Shown one piece after another: positions 47,462-60,029 of a stretch of 64,000 bases of DNA. Made by a program: the position numbers and the translations under genes. The stretch is from Symsagittifera roscoffensis. Taxonomy: Eukaryota > Xenacoelomorpha > Acoela > Convolutidae. The stretch spans positions 70,701,573-70,765,572 of the forward strand of contig NC_087065.1 of NCBI RefSeq assembly GCF_963678635.1, in the 5' to 3' direction. The notes below the pieces were generated by a model. It saw nothing but the letters and a program-made list of their open reading frames with translations. It searched no databases and was not told the origin of the DNA. Each line of letters opens with the position of its first letter. The first letter of the stretch is position 1.

Positions 47462-50400
47462 ATATTCTCTTAACATCATGATCAAAGAACCCGTAAACGA
47501 AAACGCTCCGCGCCCAGTGGATGAACAAAAAACTGATTCGAACCAAATCATTTCTGAGAATTGTGGGAACGGCCATTTTGAACCAGAAAAGTGAAAAAAG
47601 ACAGAACAAACGAAGAGGCCGATAAAACAAGTTGAAAAAGCAAGAGAGAAAACGAATCCTCTTATCGTGACGATTGGACACGATAAGACATTTAGCTGGA
47701 GCAGATAAGAATAACGGAGGCTTCAATGGGACAGCCGAAATGGATCCGTACTCTCCCATACCACGAGATTGGAGAGGTAAGAACGTTATCTCATGAGGAG
47801 AACAGAATTGGAGGCGCGGTGCCCATAGACTGTGTGAACTATCAAACTTGCTTTTCAGCTGCTGTGATGCCCTGAATAATTAAATCAACTCCAATTTTAT
47901 TTAGTATTTCAGAGCATGAGTAGCCAGAGAGAGGATAGCATTAGTATATAACTAAAAACATGATAATTAATGAATTCTGAGCCGTGTTTTTATTAGTAGT
48001 GACGTAGTCTGTGTATCCGGGACCCAAATATTTGGTTATTTTTTTATGTAAACGAAAGCTGATCAAAAGTCGTTTGACTGATGGCTTAAGAATGGTAATT
48101 TTTCACAGAGCCCTTAACCGACCAGAAACTAACTGGCTAGGTCTAGACGTTGAAAAACGAGTAGAATTAAGGTAACTGACGCCTGCCAGTCGTCAATAGG
48201 TGCTTTTTCTACGCTCTGTCACTATGTAATAATTGGGCGAAAGTTACATTGGTTCGGAACGCGGAAGAATTCCGAAATCCCCGATTTAACTTTTTTAACA
48301 AAGTTAAGACCGAAAATTCACGTATCGCAAAGGATGGGGGAGCAGCCGCTCCTTGGTTCCCTGAGCGGTATAGGACCAAAAACACCTATATCAAAAATAT
48401 ACACGGAAACAATCAAAAAGTAGAATAGTTTCTAAGAGAAAAACAAAAAAAAACTAAAAAAAAAAACAAAAACAAATAAAAACATTCAAAAAAAGTAGAA
48501 ATCCTCATTACAGACGAGATGTGATCTGACCGTCCTGTTCGTTTTTGCTAAATATTGTTGTTACAGGCAGTTATATCAAACATAATTGTTACGGTCAAAA
48601 TTTTGATTTGTTCTGGTGACTGTACTGTTGGGTTGTCATGGTATTCAGGCACGTTGAAGCTAATTTGCGCTGAATCCAGAAGTGTCAAGTGATTGGAGTA
48701 GAAGACTGATCCGGCAAGTTGGGTATCGTTAACGTGTTTTGTATCCTTTTGGTATTGACAGTACGGTATCAATCTGTGGTGGGCTCGACAGTGGCTGCAC
48801 TGTAGTGACCCTCCATCGAGTTCGGAATTTCCCAGTTAAGCATCTTAATTCGGATATTGAACAGACCCGGAGGGGTAAAATAAAATTAGTGCTATGAAAT
48901 ATACTACCCGTATTAATAATCCTACACTGTTTTTCAATCAAAAAGACCATAAAAAGACAGGTTTTTAGGGTCAAAATACTAATATTTTCAACCCCCCCCA
49001 CAAAACGCGATTTTTGAGATATCCATACTCCTCAAAACGGAAACGGAAAAAAGCAAGCAGTTAGTGAGTTACATCGTAATTCGACTGATGTAACTAGAGA
49101 AATGGTTTAAATTCAAAGCGGACGTTGTTAAAACCAGTTGTGTAATGAAATCCAATTTTTGTGAAATTAGAAAAACGAAACGCCGCAAAATAGTGAAATA
49201 TTTTGAAATCTTTCAGTTAGTTTGCTATGAATGGTTGTATTTTTTTCTTCAATTTTGCTCTTTTCTGCAATTTTATTTTTTTCTGAAATTCAATTTTTTC
49301 TGCAGTTTTACTCTTTTCTTCAATTTTGCTCTTGTCTGCAATTCTACTTCTTTTTCTGAAATTTTACTTTTTTCTGCAGTTTTACTCTTCTCTGCATTTT
49401 TGCTCCCGCAAGTTTTGAAGAGTCTTTTTTATTACACGGCCCAAAAAGTCTTCTGTTTGTCTTTTTAAAAATTTCATCTTGACGCTAGAATCTGATTGGT
49501 TGAAATTAAAAGCAGCGAAAAAAAATCTCAGGCTTTTCTACGGAAACAGAAGCTCAATTAACAGTTTGATAGTTTGGGCCGTATAACAGAATACACCCCG
49601 AAGTGAAAGAACCAGTGTCTGGTGGCGAGAAGAAGGAGGGGATGGGGTTTATTATTAGTTGATCGTATACTAAACTCATTCAACTTCCGGGTATTTTGCG
49701 AGCACGCTGAGAGCTATTTTGCGATTTTTTTCGCGATTGATTGTTGCAATTTTGGTCAATTTTCTCAAAAGCCTCATTATATATTTCGGTGTAAATGAAG
49801 AATCTGTGGTGAATGATTGACAAGGAGACAGGTTTGAGCCAGACAGTGAAAATGATAGGATTTTTTGAGAGACAATAACTCAAACCTATCAGAGACAATA
49901 AACCAAACCTATCAGAAGCAATCAAAAAGACCATAAAAAGACAGGTTTTTAGGGTCAAAATACTAACATTTTCACCCCCCCTCCCCCCACGAAACAAGAT
50001 TTATGAGATATCCATACTCTTCAAAACGGAAACGGAAAAAAGCAAGCAGTTAGTGAGTTACATCTTAATTCGACCAATGTAACTAGAGACACGGTTTAAA
50101 TTCAAAGCGGACGTTGTTAAAAACAGTTGTGAAACTAAATACGATATTTTGTGAAATTAGAAAAACGAAACGCCGCAAAATAGGGAAATCTTTTGAAATC
50201 TTTTAGTTAGTTTGCAATGAATTGTTGTTTTTTTCTTCAATTTTGCTCTTTTCTGCACTTTTACTTTTTTTTTCTCAAATTCAACTTTTTCTGCAGTTTT
50301 ACTCTTTTATTCAATTTTGCTCTTTTCTGCAATTTTACTTCTTTTTCTGAAATTTTTTATTTTTTTTCTGCAGTTTTACTCTTTTTTGCATTTTTGCTCC

Positions 50401-50620
50401 AGCAAGTTTCGAAGAGTCTTTTCTGCTACACGGCCCAAAAAGTCTTCAATTTTGTCATTTTAAAAGTTTCATCTTGACGCTAGAATCTTATTGGTTGAAA
50501 TTAAAAGCAGCGAAACAGAAGCTCAATTAACAGTTTGATAATTTGGGCCGTATAACAGAAAAGACCCCGAAGTGAAAGAACCAGTGTCTGCTGGCCGAGA
50601 AGGGGGAGGGGAGGGTGATT

Positions 50621-53600
50621 TTTGTGATTTTTGTTTATTGAGTCTTTTAAATTATGAACTTCGTGTATTGCGGTTGTTTCTGATTCTGAGACTGCGTTTC
50701 TTTGTTTTGAGAATCTTTTCCTAATGTTTTTTTTTGTTTATTATCTTTTTTCGTATTGTTTGCTTTTTTGTTCTTATATATCCTACTGATTATCTGTGTG
50801 GTGTGATTACGAGGTCGTATTTTTCGTCGTTGATTAAACAATTGTGTTTTATGATTGTTTGTTTGTTTCCTAAATTGTATCTTGACATAAGATTTGGAAT
50901 GATGGATGCACAATCTGGATTAGTTTTTCTAATGCCTTAAACTGTTAGTTCTTACAATTTTTTGTGGTTAGCTTAACTTGGGTCGTATATTTGGGTTGGG
51001 GAGAAAGCGTATATCGATTCCGAAGAATGATTTGTATTTTCTGGTGACTAATTCTAAGCTAAGATTTGACCTAGTTAATCTTACTTAGGGATTATGATTT
51101 GTGATCAAGGGTTGGAGAATAGTAAATCAATCCACAAGGTTCAGGTACAATTAGAACGTAAGTAGTTCGTTAAATACTATTTTATGACTTATTAAGTTTA
51201 AGTGTTTTAGCCTGGTTCATCTAAGAGGAGTGGTATCAAGTGAAGGATGAGTAACCGAAGTTCTTCACTGTTTAGCTTAATTAAAATGGTTAGTTTTTCG
51301 AAAAATTTCTGTCAATTCTGGGTCTTTGATAAGGGTTGGGTAGTTAATCGACGTTTGAGTTCGTTAGACAATAAGTAAAAGTGTAGGGGGAGAACAAGAT
51401 TGTTCTTTTTGATCCAAGGATAGGCCTTGATGATCAGAGATTTAAATATTTAGAAAATTAAAATTTAAGGTATATTTAAATTTAAAGATCCCAGGGAAGC
51501 CTTGATGATCTGTTATTTAAATGAAATTAATTTAAGTGAAAGTAAGGATAAGCTTTGATAGTTTTAAAATTAGAGCATTAAGGTTAGGTGTTAGTTTTGA
51601 TGATTGATAATTTTTGAAGTTCGCTGTTATGTTTTAGGTGATGAAGCTGGAATGATGTGATGAATTAAAATACCAACAATTTATGAATTTTACTAAATAA
51701 TTTTTGTATTTAATAAATGTTTTTTCAAGATGTCATTTAATTTACAGCTGATTTAAGGAAAACGACAAGTGTTTTTTTATCAGTCGTTATTGTACAATTA
51801 TTAGAGTAGCGCCATGAATAGTTATTCAAAAGTTTTTTTCATTTCAAATATTATGTCAGTAAATGAAAATTTAAATTTACTGCTGGTAGGTTTCTAAATA
51901 CAAAAGTTTGATTTCGTTTTTGTCGTACTATCATAAAATAAATTGGTAAATTTCTTCCTAGTCGTATGTCGTTTCTTTTTTGACGTCTTCTTCCAATACC
52001 GGGTAGTTCTCGTATTGTTCGGAATATTGGATCTGATCTATTGAGGCGTAGAGACATATCTACTAAGTTTTTGTCAAATAACATTTTTATGAAATGTTGT
52101 ATTTGTCTAATTCTAATCTAATTCTAATCTAATTTTTGTCTAATTCTAGGTTAGTTAAGGTCTGTTTGAGACTTTTGGTCGCACCAGATGAGTTATGTTT
52201 ATGTTACTGTACTCATAGAGTAATTTGAGATAAAGTACATCGTCTGCTCGTCACGCTATCTTAATTTCGGCCGGATAGATTCGTGCAAATTCTTAGTCTA
52301 ATACCAATCTTAATCTTACTCTTATATCTCCTATTCTCAAAAGATCTAGTGTACACCGTTTTACGCGAGTTAGTTCCAGAATGAGAACTGTATTCTAAGT
52401 TTTTGATTCAAATTGTTCTGGTGTTGAAACTACAAATAGTTTCAACACTTTACAAATAAATAGGTTGTTAGTTTTATGGAGTATGATTGGTTAGTATTAA
52501 ATATTTTACAAAGAAAAAATATCATAAAAATAACCAATAATAAAAAATAGTTTAGATCTGGTTCCAAATCCGCCCCTGCAAAAATTGAAATTATGGAATT
52601 GATTGACTAACAGTTTTCCATAAACAGTTTTGTTCAATAATTAATTTTGTCAACCTTGGGATTTGGTCGCGCCATTATGATTATTTGCAGGTGTGCGGAA
52701 AAATCAGTTCGTTATAAATGCATGGTGGAAAATGCGAGATTGCAACATGTAGTTTTTTTTTCGTTTGTCGTCATGTCGTCATAATGGCCCATTTAGGTTG
52801 AAAACTTAAACCATGAAAACGAAATGAGTCAGAGAAATCAATTATTTAAGTAAGAACTCATTTTGTGTGAGGACTCATTTGTAAGAATAAACAGGGAGAT
52901 GTGTGGTAATTATGGGTAGGGGTGCAAATGGGGATAAACGTGGTTTATATACAAGGGGGATAGGGATAAATAAGGGGGCAGGTGGGGGGATGTAGAAGTA
53001 TAGTAAGTATAAGAAGTATAGGAAGTATGAACGTTGGTGGTCACATGCGAGATGGCTAGATTTGACGTGAATTTAAATCGAGAGGTTAACAAAGCAGGAA
53101 AAATTAAGAAACTGAAAAAATATTTATAAGAAAAAATTGTGAAGAGAAAAAATTGAATGCAAAATAGCGCTTTTTCAAAGTTTTTTCCGTTTTTTCAAGA
53201 AATAGTAAATCTCGCATATCTGGTGCATCGTGTGTTAAACAAAAAGCAATGGCCAAGCTTTACACGAAATAAATTGTGTCAGAAAACTTGAAAGAAAATT
53301 GGGAAAAAGATGATCTCTATCCAATATAGTCAATTTTGGTCAATTAAAAATGGTATTTTTTGATTTGACGAAAAGCAAGATTTTACTTCACTTAAATCGA
53401 TTATGGTTGGTACTAATTAATAAGATATTAGAACCTTAGAAAAGATTTGAGCCTGATTTTTTCAGAAAGATTCGTCAAAGTAGGAGCTTTATCAGGCGCG
53501 AATCTGAGATTTTCAAGAAAATTTTTCTGGAGAAAAAACTGGTCACCCATTTGGATTTTTCAAACTGAATTTCCGAGTACACTCAAATTACTAACTCGGT

Positions 53601-53689
53601 TTTGACCAAAAAGCGGTTTTTCAAGGTGGTTTTGAACACAGAAAGCCCTTTTTGGCGGCCCCTCTCAAAACTAGGCGCTGAAGGGTTCC
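50621..53689. other. No gene recognised
   Basis: About 3 kb of A/T-rich, T-rich sequence. Open frames are short and low-complexity. The 'taattctaatctaatt' words near 52,110-52,140 are simple sequence. Nothing can be assigned. Confidence 0.4.
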
Positions 53690-53777
53690 TCAGACAAAAA
53701 TGAACGTCAGAGGATAGTACCAAGCTGTACTAAAGACCTTCCTTTGGGTGGTCAGGGTTCAAATCCATGAGGGTGCC
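53690..53777 (+). repeat. Possible tRNA-derived SINE fragment
   Basis: A B-box-like GGTTCAAATCC lies at 53,756-53,766, inside a T-arm-like hairpin. It is preceded by a stem-loop (CTAAAG / CTTTGG) where an anticodon arm would sit. The A box is poor and no acceptor stem closes, so it is not a tRNA gene. A SINE head is the best guess. Confidence 0.3.
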
Positions 53778-53798
53778 GGGGGGGGGGGGGGGGGGGGG
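53778..53798 (+). repeat. Run of 21 G
   Basis: An uninterrupted G homopolymer directly after the SINE-like fragment. The exact length is likely uncertain in any assembly. Confidence 0.95.
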
Positions 53799-56700
53799 TG
53801 GATGATGGCGTTAAAACTAACTCTCCTCTGAATCATGTACTAGTCTTTGTGTTTTCGGAGAACAAACTAAAAATTGATCAAAGAAGATATCCTGTAGGAA
53901 AAAGTTCGAGAAAAAAAAACAAAAATTATTTTCATGTTGTTTTGAAAACCCATCCCCTTTGTGAAAACGGTTGATCCCTTTTGTCTCACGTGTAATCATT
54001 TACTAAGACTGTTTGATCTTAGAGGTACTCTGATATTGTTCAAGGTTTCGTGTGTTCTTCGATTTAAACGTAAATCTGCTGCAAAGTATGTAATTATGGC
54101 ACCTCTTTTCTTGGTTCCACTTTTCAATTAAACTAATATTTGATTTTGAGATAAATACTCAAATATTTCTTCAAATGAACATCTGGAAAAATTTTGAGTT
54201 ATTTTACTTTGGCAAGATCTAATTTATCTGTTTTTATTAGAATCTTCCGATTTATCTAGAAATGTTGATTGTTATCTTAGCATAAGTTTTTATGGGCTTG
54301 AAAGATTGTTTACCATACAAGTTTAAAGGTGTACCGTACCGTATTTGTGTCGCATCTTTTGAAATTCGCAAGAAGAATCTCGAGTCGAGCTTCAGACAGT
54401 GCAAACATAGTTTTTTACAGATAAGATAAAATGTTTACTATAAATTTCTGCCGCAACATGTGAAGGTTCGTAATCTTTTTTGGCCACTTTAACAAATTTT
54501 TTCATCAAACTTTTGGCTGAGTCTTTTTCTCTGCTCAGTCTGAAAAATGTTAACAAAAATTCTGCAACTGAGAATTGGGTTACTGTTTGCTAAATCTGTC
54601 TGGGCTTTTCTCGATGGGAAATTGATTTCGAAAGAATAAATTGCAAACCAGGTAAGTTCCAGCAGTATCCAAAATAACACAGAAAACTGATCTGTCACTC
54701 GAAACAAAATTAACTCTTAACTGATTTTTTCGAGTGAAAACAAAATTATTGGTTATTTTGTTGAATTTGGACGCCTCCACAATTGAATTGCAAAAACAAT
54801 GTTAAAAAAAATGTAAAATTTCATTGTTTTTTTTGGCTATACGTTTTTTGTAAGTATCTTGTAATACAAAAAGTCAAAAAAGCCATTTCTTTTATTCAAT
54901 TTTAAATTTCATTCAAAAAATACTCAAAACTGAAAGTCGAGCAGACCTTTTTTCAGCCTATTCCTTTATAGCTCCCCCCAACCCGCAAAACATCCAAAAA
55001 TATAACTCCACATTAGTAGTTTTATATGACAGCATGCTATAAGTTATGGGGATGTAACAATAAAGAGTCTTTTTTTATCTTCAGTGGCATAATAGCTGTA
55101 CAAAAAAGCTAAACAATTCTTGTTTAAAAAACTCCAACAAATTCCAGATGCGTCAATTATTAGAAATTTCTCAGCTCAGTGAGTAAATGATCAATTTTTT
55201 AAAATAAAGATGCACGTATATTTATTGCTACTCGTCTAATTGAAATTAAATGCTAAAAAGATTAATCCGCTTCAAAATTTTTTCAGTAGTTATAAATTGA
55301 CCAAAGTAAGCCGTTTTGAAGTATCACCTACACGCCATAAATTTTGAACTATGCATAAATTTAGTATATTAGGTTTGATAGCTAAGTAAAAACTTTTTCC
55401 CATTGCAATTTTTTTGTTTAAAAACCATACTTGATACATTTCTCAGTCTTTTGCTTGAGCAGCTGCACAACAAACACAGTAAACATTTATTTCTGCCCGT
55501 CAGAAACATGCAACCAATTATATTAATCGCATTACTTGATCTGCAAAGCAATTCAAGATACAACCGACTTTGAAACATTAGATTTTTGCCATTTTATTTT
55601 TATTACATTGATCTACCTCTGACCTATAATAACATCATTAAAACCAGGCGTTTTTTATGATAAAAATTTAAGCAAAGTTGATTCAAAATAGATATATATC
55701 TATTCAAGGAATCTATGTTATGAGATTATATATACTTTGGTAGTATGTACTTTTGAGTAACTTTTTTGCATTTCACTTTGCGTGTTTTTCAATTTGCAAT
55801 GATAGGGTTTTCAATAAAGTTCAATCGGGCCAGACTCATCGGTTCAGAGTCACGCGAGTTAACTGATGGATTTTCTTACGATGAAGGTATCGCATGATGG
55901 AAAACTCTTAATCAATCACAATCGGCAGACATTCTTATTCGTTAAATGACCTGTGCACAAAACCTGATAAACATGAGAACATAAACATATTGAATTAAAG
56001 CAACACAGTAAACTTTTGCTGTACAATTTGTGCAAATTTGCAAAAAAAATCCTTGTTTTAAATTTTTCCCAATACCCGACTTCGATTTTAAAAATATTGA
56101 AAATTAAAGTGTCTGCTTTTTACGACCCGTGATTTTACTTTTAATAGCCTGAATTTCATCACCACTTCCTCTGAGATTTTTGGGATTTTCTTGTGACTTT
56201 TAAAAATTGCATTTTGATTGGCTGGAGATAACTGCACATAAGTTTCCAATATTCGGTCCCTCCATCGTGTTACTTCTATATGAAATTTTTTATGAGTTTT
56301 ATTGTTACCTGGGCTTGTTGAAAATCACAAATTGGGTTTAAATTTTTTTTATTTCTTCTTTTTTGTGTGTGGCAAAACGCCGTAAATTTATAGTTCAGGG
56401 TCTTAACAGCTAGTTTTCAGGATTTTTTTGTTGAAAACCTCTTAAGTTATTGTTTTGGGTTTCAAATAACGTACGGATTGTTTATATTTGAAGAAAAAAG
56501 ATATGCAACCAAACTGTAATGTCTTCGCTCTTTTCACAAAAAAAAGACTTAAAAAGAAATTGGTTGACTAAATAAAAATAGCATGAGCTTGAAATGGGGC
56601 ATTCATTGACCACTTTCTTATATGATAGAATTTTGAAAAATTCATAATTTATTAGAACACTCACTATTACGATAAATTTTTCAAATAATTTTGTCAACCT

Positions 56701-57000
56701 TGCATTTTAAACTCAGCATTTTCTGCCAAAAGAGATGATAAAATTGAAAAATACAGGTTCGAACCATAGCCTGAGCAAAGTGTTCAGGAGTGAGAATAAA
56801 CAATTTTCTGTATCTCATTTTTTATATACCATTAAAATTGTTCGGCTGGAAAACACCTGAAGGCAAAACTTAAAAGTTATATATCGGTATTGGTTCCAAT
56901 TTTGTTTCTAAACTATCTAATTGCGTTACTTTTTCTCGTTTTTTTTTTCGGGTCAATGATTTGTTTAAAAAAATCGACGAGCAATCTAGAAGTTTATGAT
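53799..57000. other. No gene recognised
   Basis: A/T-rich sequence with short unconvincing frames only. No repeats shared with other parts of the window were noticed. Confidence 0.4.
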
Positions 57001-57028
57001 GCACGCTATCTTTTTTCCGCCTGAAAAG

Positions 57029-57743
57029 GAAGTGGAAGTGAGCCCATTTATAGTCGATATAACAAATGGCACTGTTGTTCCCGAGACCAAATACCCATTT
57101 GTCGTACTATTCGAGATAAACGGTACTTTTTGACGTGGATGCTCCATTGTCAACCATTATACAATCGTAACAGCCGCGCATTGCATTCAAAAATTGCCTC
57201 TTATTAATGAAAAAATCACCGTAATTGCTGGGTTGGTCTACCGAAACGATTAGTGATTCAAGGCAGGAACGACGTGCTAGACTGGTCATCATACACCCGG
57301 AATACAAAGGAGAAACATTTTCCAATGACATAGCTACAATCATTTTGAAAGAAAGTCTACATCATACCGAAAGTGTCGGTTATATACATATACCCTTGGC
57401 ATATTTTGAACCAAATCATAGAACTATTGCTGGGTGGGGAACAACTGAAGATGGCAGTTCAAGCGAAGTACTGATGGAAGCAAGAGTTGACACATGCCAA
57501 GGAGACAGCGGTGAACCTTTGTTTGCTTCTGTGAACGATATCAGCCCTGATAACTATTCTTGGTTTGTTCTGGTAGGCATAACTTCATTTGGATTTGGGT
57601 GCGCGCTGCCTGGTTACCCAGGAATCTATCGAATGCCAGGTCAAACAATACTTGGATCCTACAAAATTCCTATTATGGACCACGGGGAAATGATGGCAGT
57701 TTTAAACAGATTAATTAATTGTCAACCATTTTTTCAAAAATAA
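57029..57743 (+). pseudogene. S1 (trypsin-like) serine protease pseudogene
   Basis: The mature-enzyme start 'IVDITNGTVVPETKYPFVV' is followed by 'IVTAAHC' (catalytic His at 57,179), 'FSNDIATI' (catalytic Asp at 57,327) and 'CQGDSGEPL' (catalytic Ser at 57,507), then 'GYPGIYRM'. The frame is broken by an in-frame TGA (57,131-57,133) and by a frame change near 57,232, where the first frame meets a TAG. About 25 residues, including a conserved Cys, are missing just before the CQGDSG box. No signal peptide or start codon is seen upstream. The triad residues persist, but the lesions make this a pseudogene unless small introns were missed. Confidence 0.8.
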
Positions 57744-58308
57744 TATCAAATGGGAAAAATAATTCAGAAATGTATGGTTCATTATAAATATTGAATCATA
57801 ATTTTACACAAAAATTTAATTAATTGCAATTGTTTAAATAATTTATACCAGCTACAATCTTTTCTTGAGAAATCTTAAGACGCCGTTTTCAAGTACTTTT
57901 GAGAAAAAATATAAATACAGCCGAGACGCGAAGAAATAAAACTTTCTGTTTTCAACCGAGTATTTGAGCAAATATGTTTTTTCATGTTTTCTGTTTCTGT
58001 GCAACTTTTTAAGACACAAATTTGAATCTTTCAGAGATGGTTTGGGCAGCAATTTTGATGAGACAATCAAAAAGTTTTGTCTTAAATCCATTTCTTGGCC
58101 CTTCGCTTGTTTTTTATCGATTAAACCCCCAGAAATTGAGTTAAAGTGTAAAGAGAAATGTTTCTCTGCCAAATTGCATTGCTAACAACAAGAAAGGGGA
58201 AATAACATTATACGACTGGTCGCACACGAAGCAGTTCACTTAAATAAAACTCAAATTGGCTCTTTTCGCTATAATTGTCGTTGTTTTCTCCACATGAATT
58301 TCAGAATT
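57744..58308. other. No gene recognised
   Basis: A/T-rich spacer after the protease pseudogene, without coding signal. Confidence 0.4.
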
Positions 58309-58710
58309 ATGAGCCCAAATGCGTTGCTCTTTGTCGTTCAATTCGCATTTCTGCATATTTCCAAAGTTAATCAATGCTCGGGATACCAATTCTCCATTTC
58401 AAATTTAAAATGATCCAACTTTGTATTATAAATTTTCTTTTTGACTGTTATCATTTAGATGAAAACTAAATTTTATAATTTTTTTCCGGGGAGAGAATTC
58501 GTGACAATTAATCTCAGGCAACAATCACGGACTCGAACAACCGATCATTGGACCAACAGGTTCCCTTCACAGTAAGCGGAATATCATGAAATCCAGCGAT
58601 TCTGTAGCCTCACAGAGTTTGACAATCGAATAATGCAAATGGGCGCGTTTTGATTGTCGTCCATCCACAATATTTTGCCTTAAAAACCTGGCAAAAACAA
58701 TCATGTATAC
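58309..58710 (+). pseudogene. Possible second serine-protease relic (signal-peptide exon plus fragment)
   Basis: A 34-codon frame at 58,309-58,413 starts MSPNALLFVVQFAFLHISK, a good signal peptide. Further on, 'GRVLIVVHPQYFALKTW' (about 58,645-58,695) resembles the strand before the catalytic Asp in trypsins; compare 'RRARLVIIHPEYKG' in the pseudogene at 57 kb. No triad residue is seen and the pieces are in different frames. It may be a decayed tandem duplicate. Confidence 0.25.
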
Positions 58711-58979
58711 ACAGATAAATCATGTATAACAAACAAAGGTAAAAATGGATTGACAATTTTAAAGTGAAAAGGTCGCAAAATTTTAAGCATCCTTTCGAAA
58801 CAGGGGCGGATTTTTTAAAAAATTGTCGAAAATTCTGTCGATCCTTGTTTTAAGGTTTGATTTTCAGAGCTCTACCAAATGTACCAAATCACTTTAAATT
58901 TTGACCAAATTTTCTGCAGATAAATTTTCCGCAGTTAAAATTTTGAAAAACAGGCCAAAAAAGGCTTTTTAGGCACTTT

Positions 58980-59125
58980 CTGGAGAAATTTGAGGGGGTG
59001 CGCGCTCCCCCTCAAAAGAGTCAGTCAGCCATAAACGGATATCTCAACCAAGGGGGGACCCTATGGGTCGGCAGAATCCCCCTGGGGGGATGGAGGGAAG
59101 GCGTCCGCCCTTGCACCCCCTAAAC
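58980..59125. other. G/C-rich island with C- and G-runs
   Basis: A locally G/C-rich stretch in an A/T-rich region, with CCCCCTGGGGGG forming a perfect hairpin core near 59,086. The phrase 'gtcgcaaaatttt.agcatcctttcga' flanks it on both sides (58,772 and 59,224), suggesting an inserted or duplicated repeat of about 450 bp. Confidence 0.45.
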
Positions 59126-59514
59126 GTGCTGGTGTTTAGATGCGTTCTTTAAACTTGGATAAATGTTTGGTTAAATATTATTCAGCTAGGTCCGATGAAG
59201 AATAACAGTATTGGAGGTAAAGGGTCGCAAAATTTTCAGCATCCTTTCGAGGCGTTCTTTGGTCGACTTCTAATTTGTTGGGTTTCTGAGACTGATTTCT
59301 CCGTCAGTTGTTCTAACGCGTGTTAGACTAGAATAGATCGGGAATAACCTTGATTGGTGTGCTTTTCTGAGAATTTTTAGTATACAGAATGGAAGTCATC
59401 TCAAAACGTGATGTGATTCGAGAGATCTTGGTCCAAAAAGGAGTATCCCTGCTCATTAGCAATTGTGATTTTTCCGATAGCAGTAGGTGCAGCCATATAT
59501 GCAGAGTATTATAC

Positions 59515-59560
59515 TGTTGTTGTTGTTTTTGTTATTGATGTTGATGTTGTTGTTGTTTTT

Positions 59561-59597
<37 letters not shown>

Positions 59598-59602
59598 GTG
59601 GT
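59515..59602 (+). repeat. (GTT/GAT) trinucleotide microsatellite
   Basis: About 88 bp of TTG/TTGATG units with a few T insertions. Open frames on both strands (poly-Val/Asp and poly-Asn) result from the repeat. Confidence 0.9.
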
Positions 59603-60029
59603 TTTCTTGTTTTTATTGTTGCTGTAGCATTTCAAGCAACTTTCGATCTGCACATTGGGGCAAAAGATGCGGCAAAAGATGAATCATCTGTTCTTCTCAG
59701 TGAAATTTTTTCTACTTGTTTTTCTTGATAGCTGTACAATTTTTTTCCGCAATAAAACATTTTCCTTTCAAAAAAGGCAGGGAAAACTTAACATTGTCGA
59801 TTTCCTCAAAAAAGAAACTTTTGATGTCAGTTGATCTTTGAAATCTTCAATTGAACAATACCGATAATGCAGCTATTGCTAATAGCAACTTAGATGAGAA
59901 GAAGTGGCCAAAAGACACGGCAGTAAAGGCCAGCGAGGACTGGTTTTCTTGATTTTAACGTGTCGTGAAAGACATTGGCGAAAGTACCAGTAGCAACAAG
60001 TACGAGACAAAAAAGGTCCCAAAAGCATA

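Larger units (their letters stand above)
37403..50620 (+). mobile_element. Rearranged tandem array of a second LTR-retroelement family (no pol)
   Basis: Blocks recur in the order LTR1 - leader A1 - B1 - C1 - gag piece - B2 - C2 - LTR2 - leader A2 - B3 - B4. LTR/A copies: 37,403-38,995 and 46,905-48,535. B copies: 38,996-40,260, 43,466-44,640, 48,536-49,800 and a partial copy at 49,920-50,620. C copies: about 40,655-42,890 and 44,643-46,890. Both LTRs are followed by the same tRNA-Asn-like PBS as the giant element, and C carries a start-of-gag peptide. No protease, RT or integrase was found. The copies differ by several per cent and by indels. The layout suggests a non-autonomous or decayed element that expanded by unequal exchange. 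Confidence 0.75.

Noticed and set aside
39727-50477. Hydrophobic Phe/Leu-rich frames (e.g. 39,727-39,942; 44,077-44,436; 49,145-49,468; 50,217-50,477) that look like membrane proteins
   Set aside because: They coincide with the T-rich 17-18 bp repeat of block B. Hydrophobicity follows from T-rich codons, and the frames are not preserved between copies.
52910-53092. Minus-strand Tyr/Ser/Pro-rich 60-residue frame
   Set aside because: Derived from a simple G/A-rich repeat (GGGGATA, AAGTATA words). No start context or domain.
53690-53777. A tRNA gene
   Set aside because: The B box is good but the acceptor stem does not close, the anticodon loop length is wrong and the A box is poor.
59456-59728. 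Poly-Val/Asp and poly-Asn/Ile frames
   Set aside because: They are translations of the GTT/GAT microsatellite.
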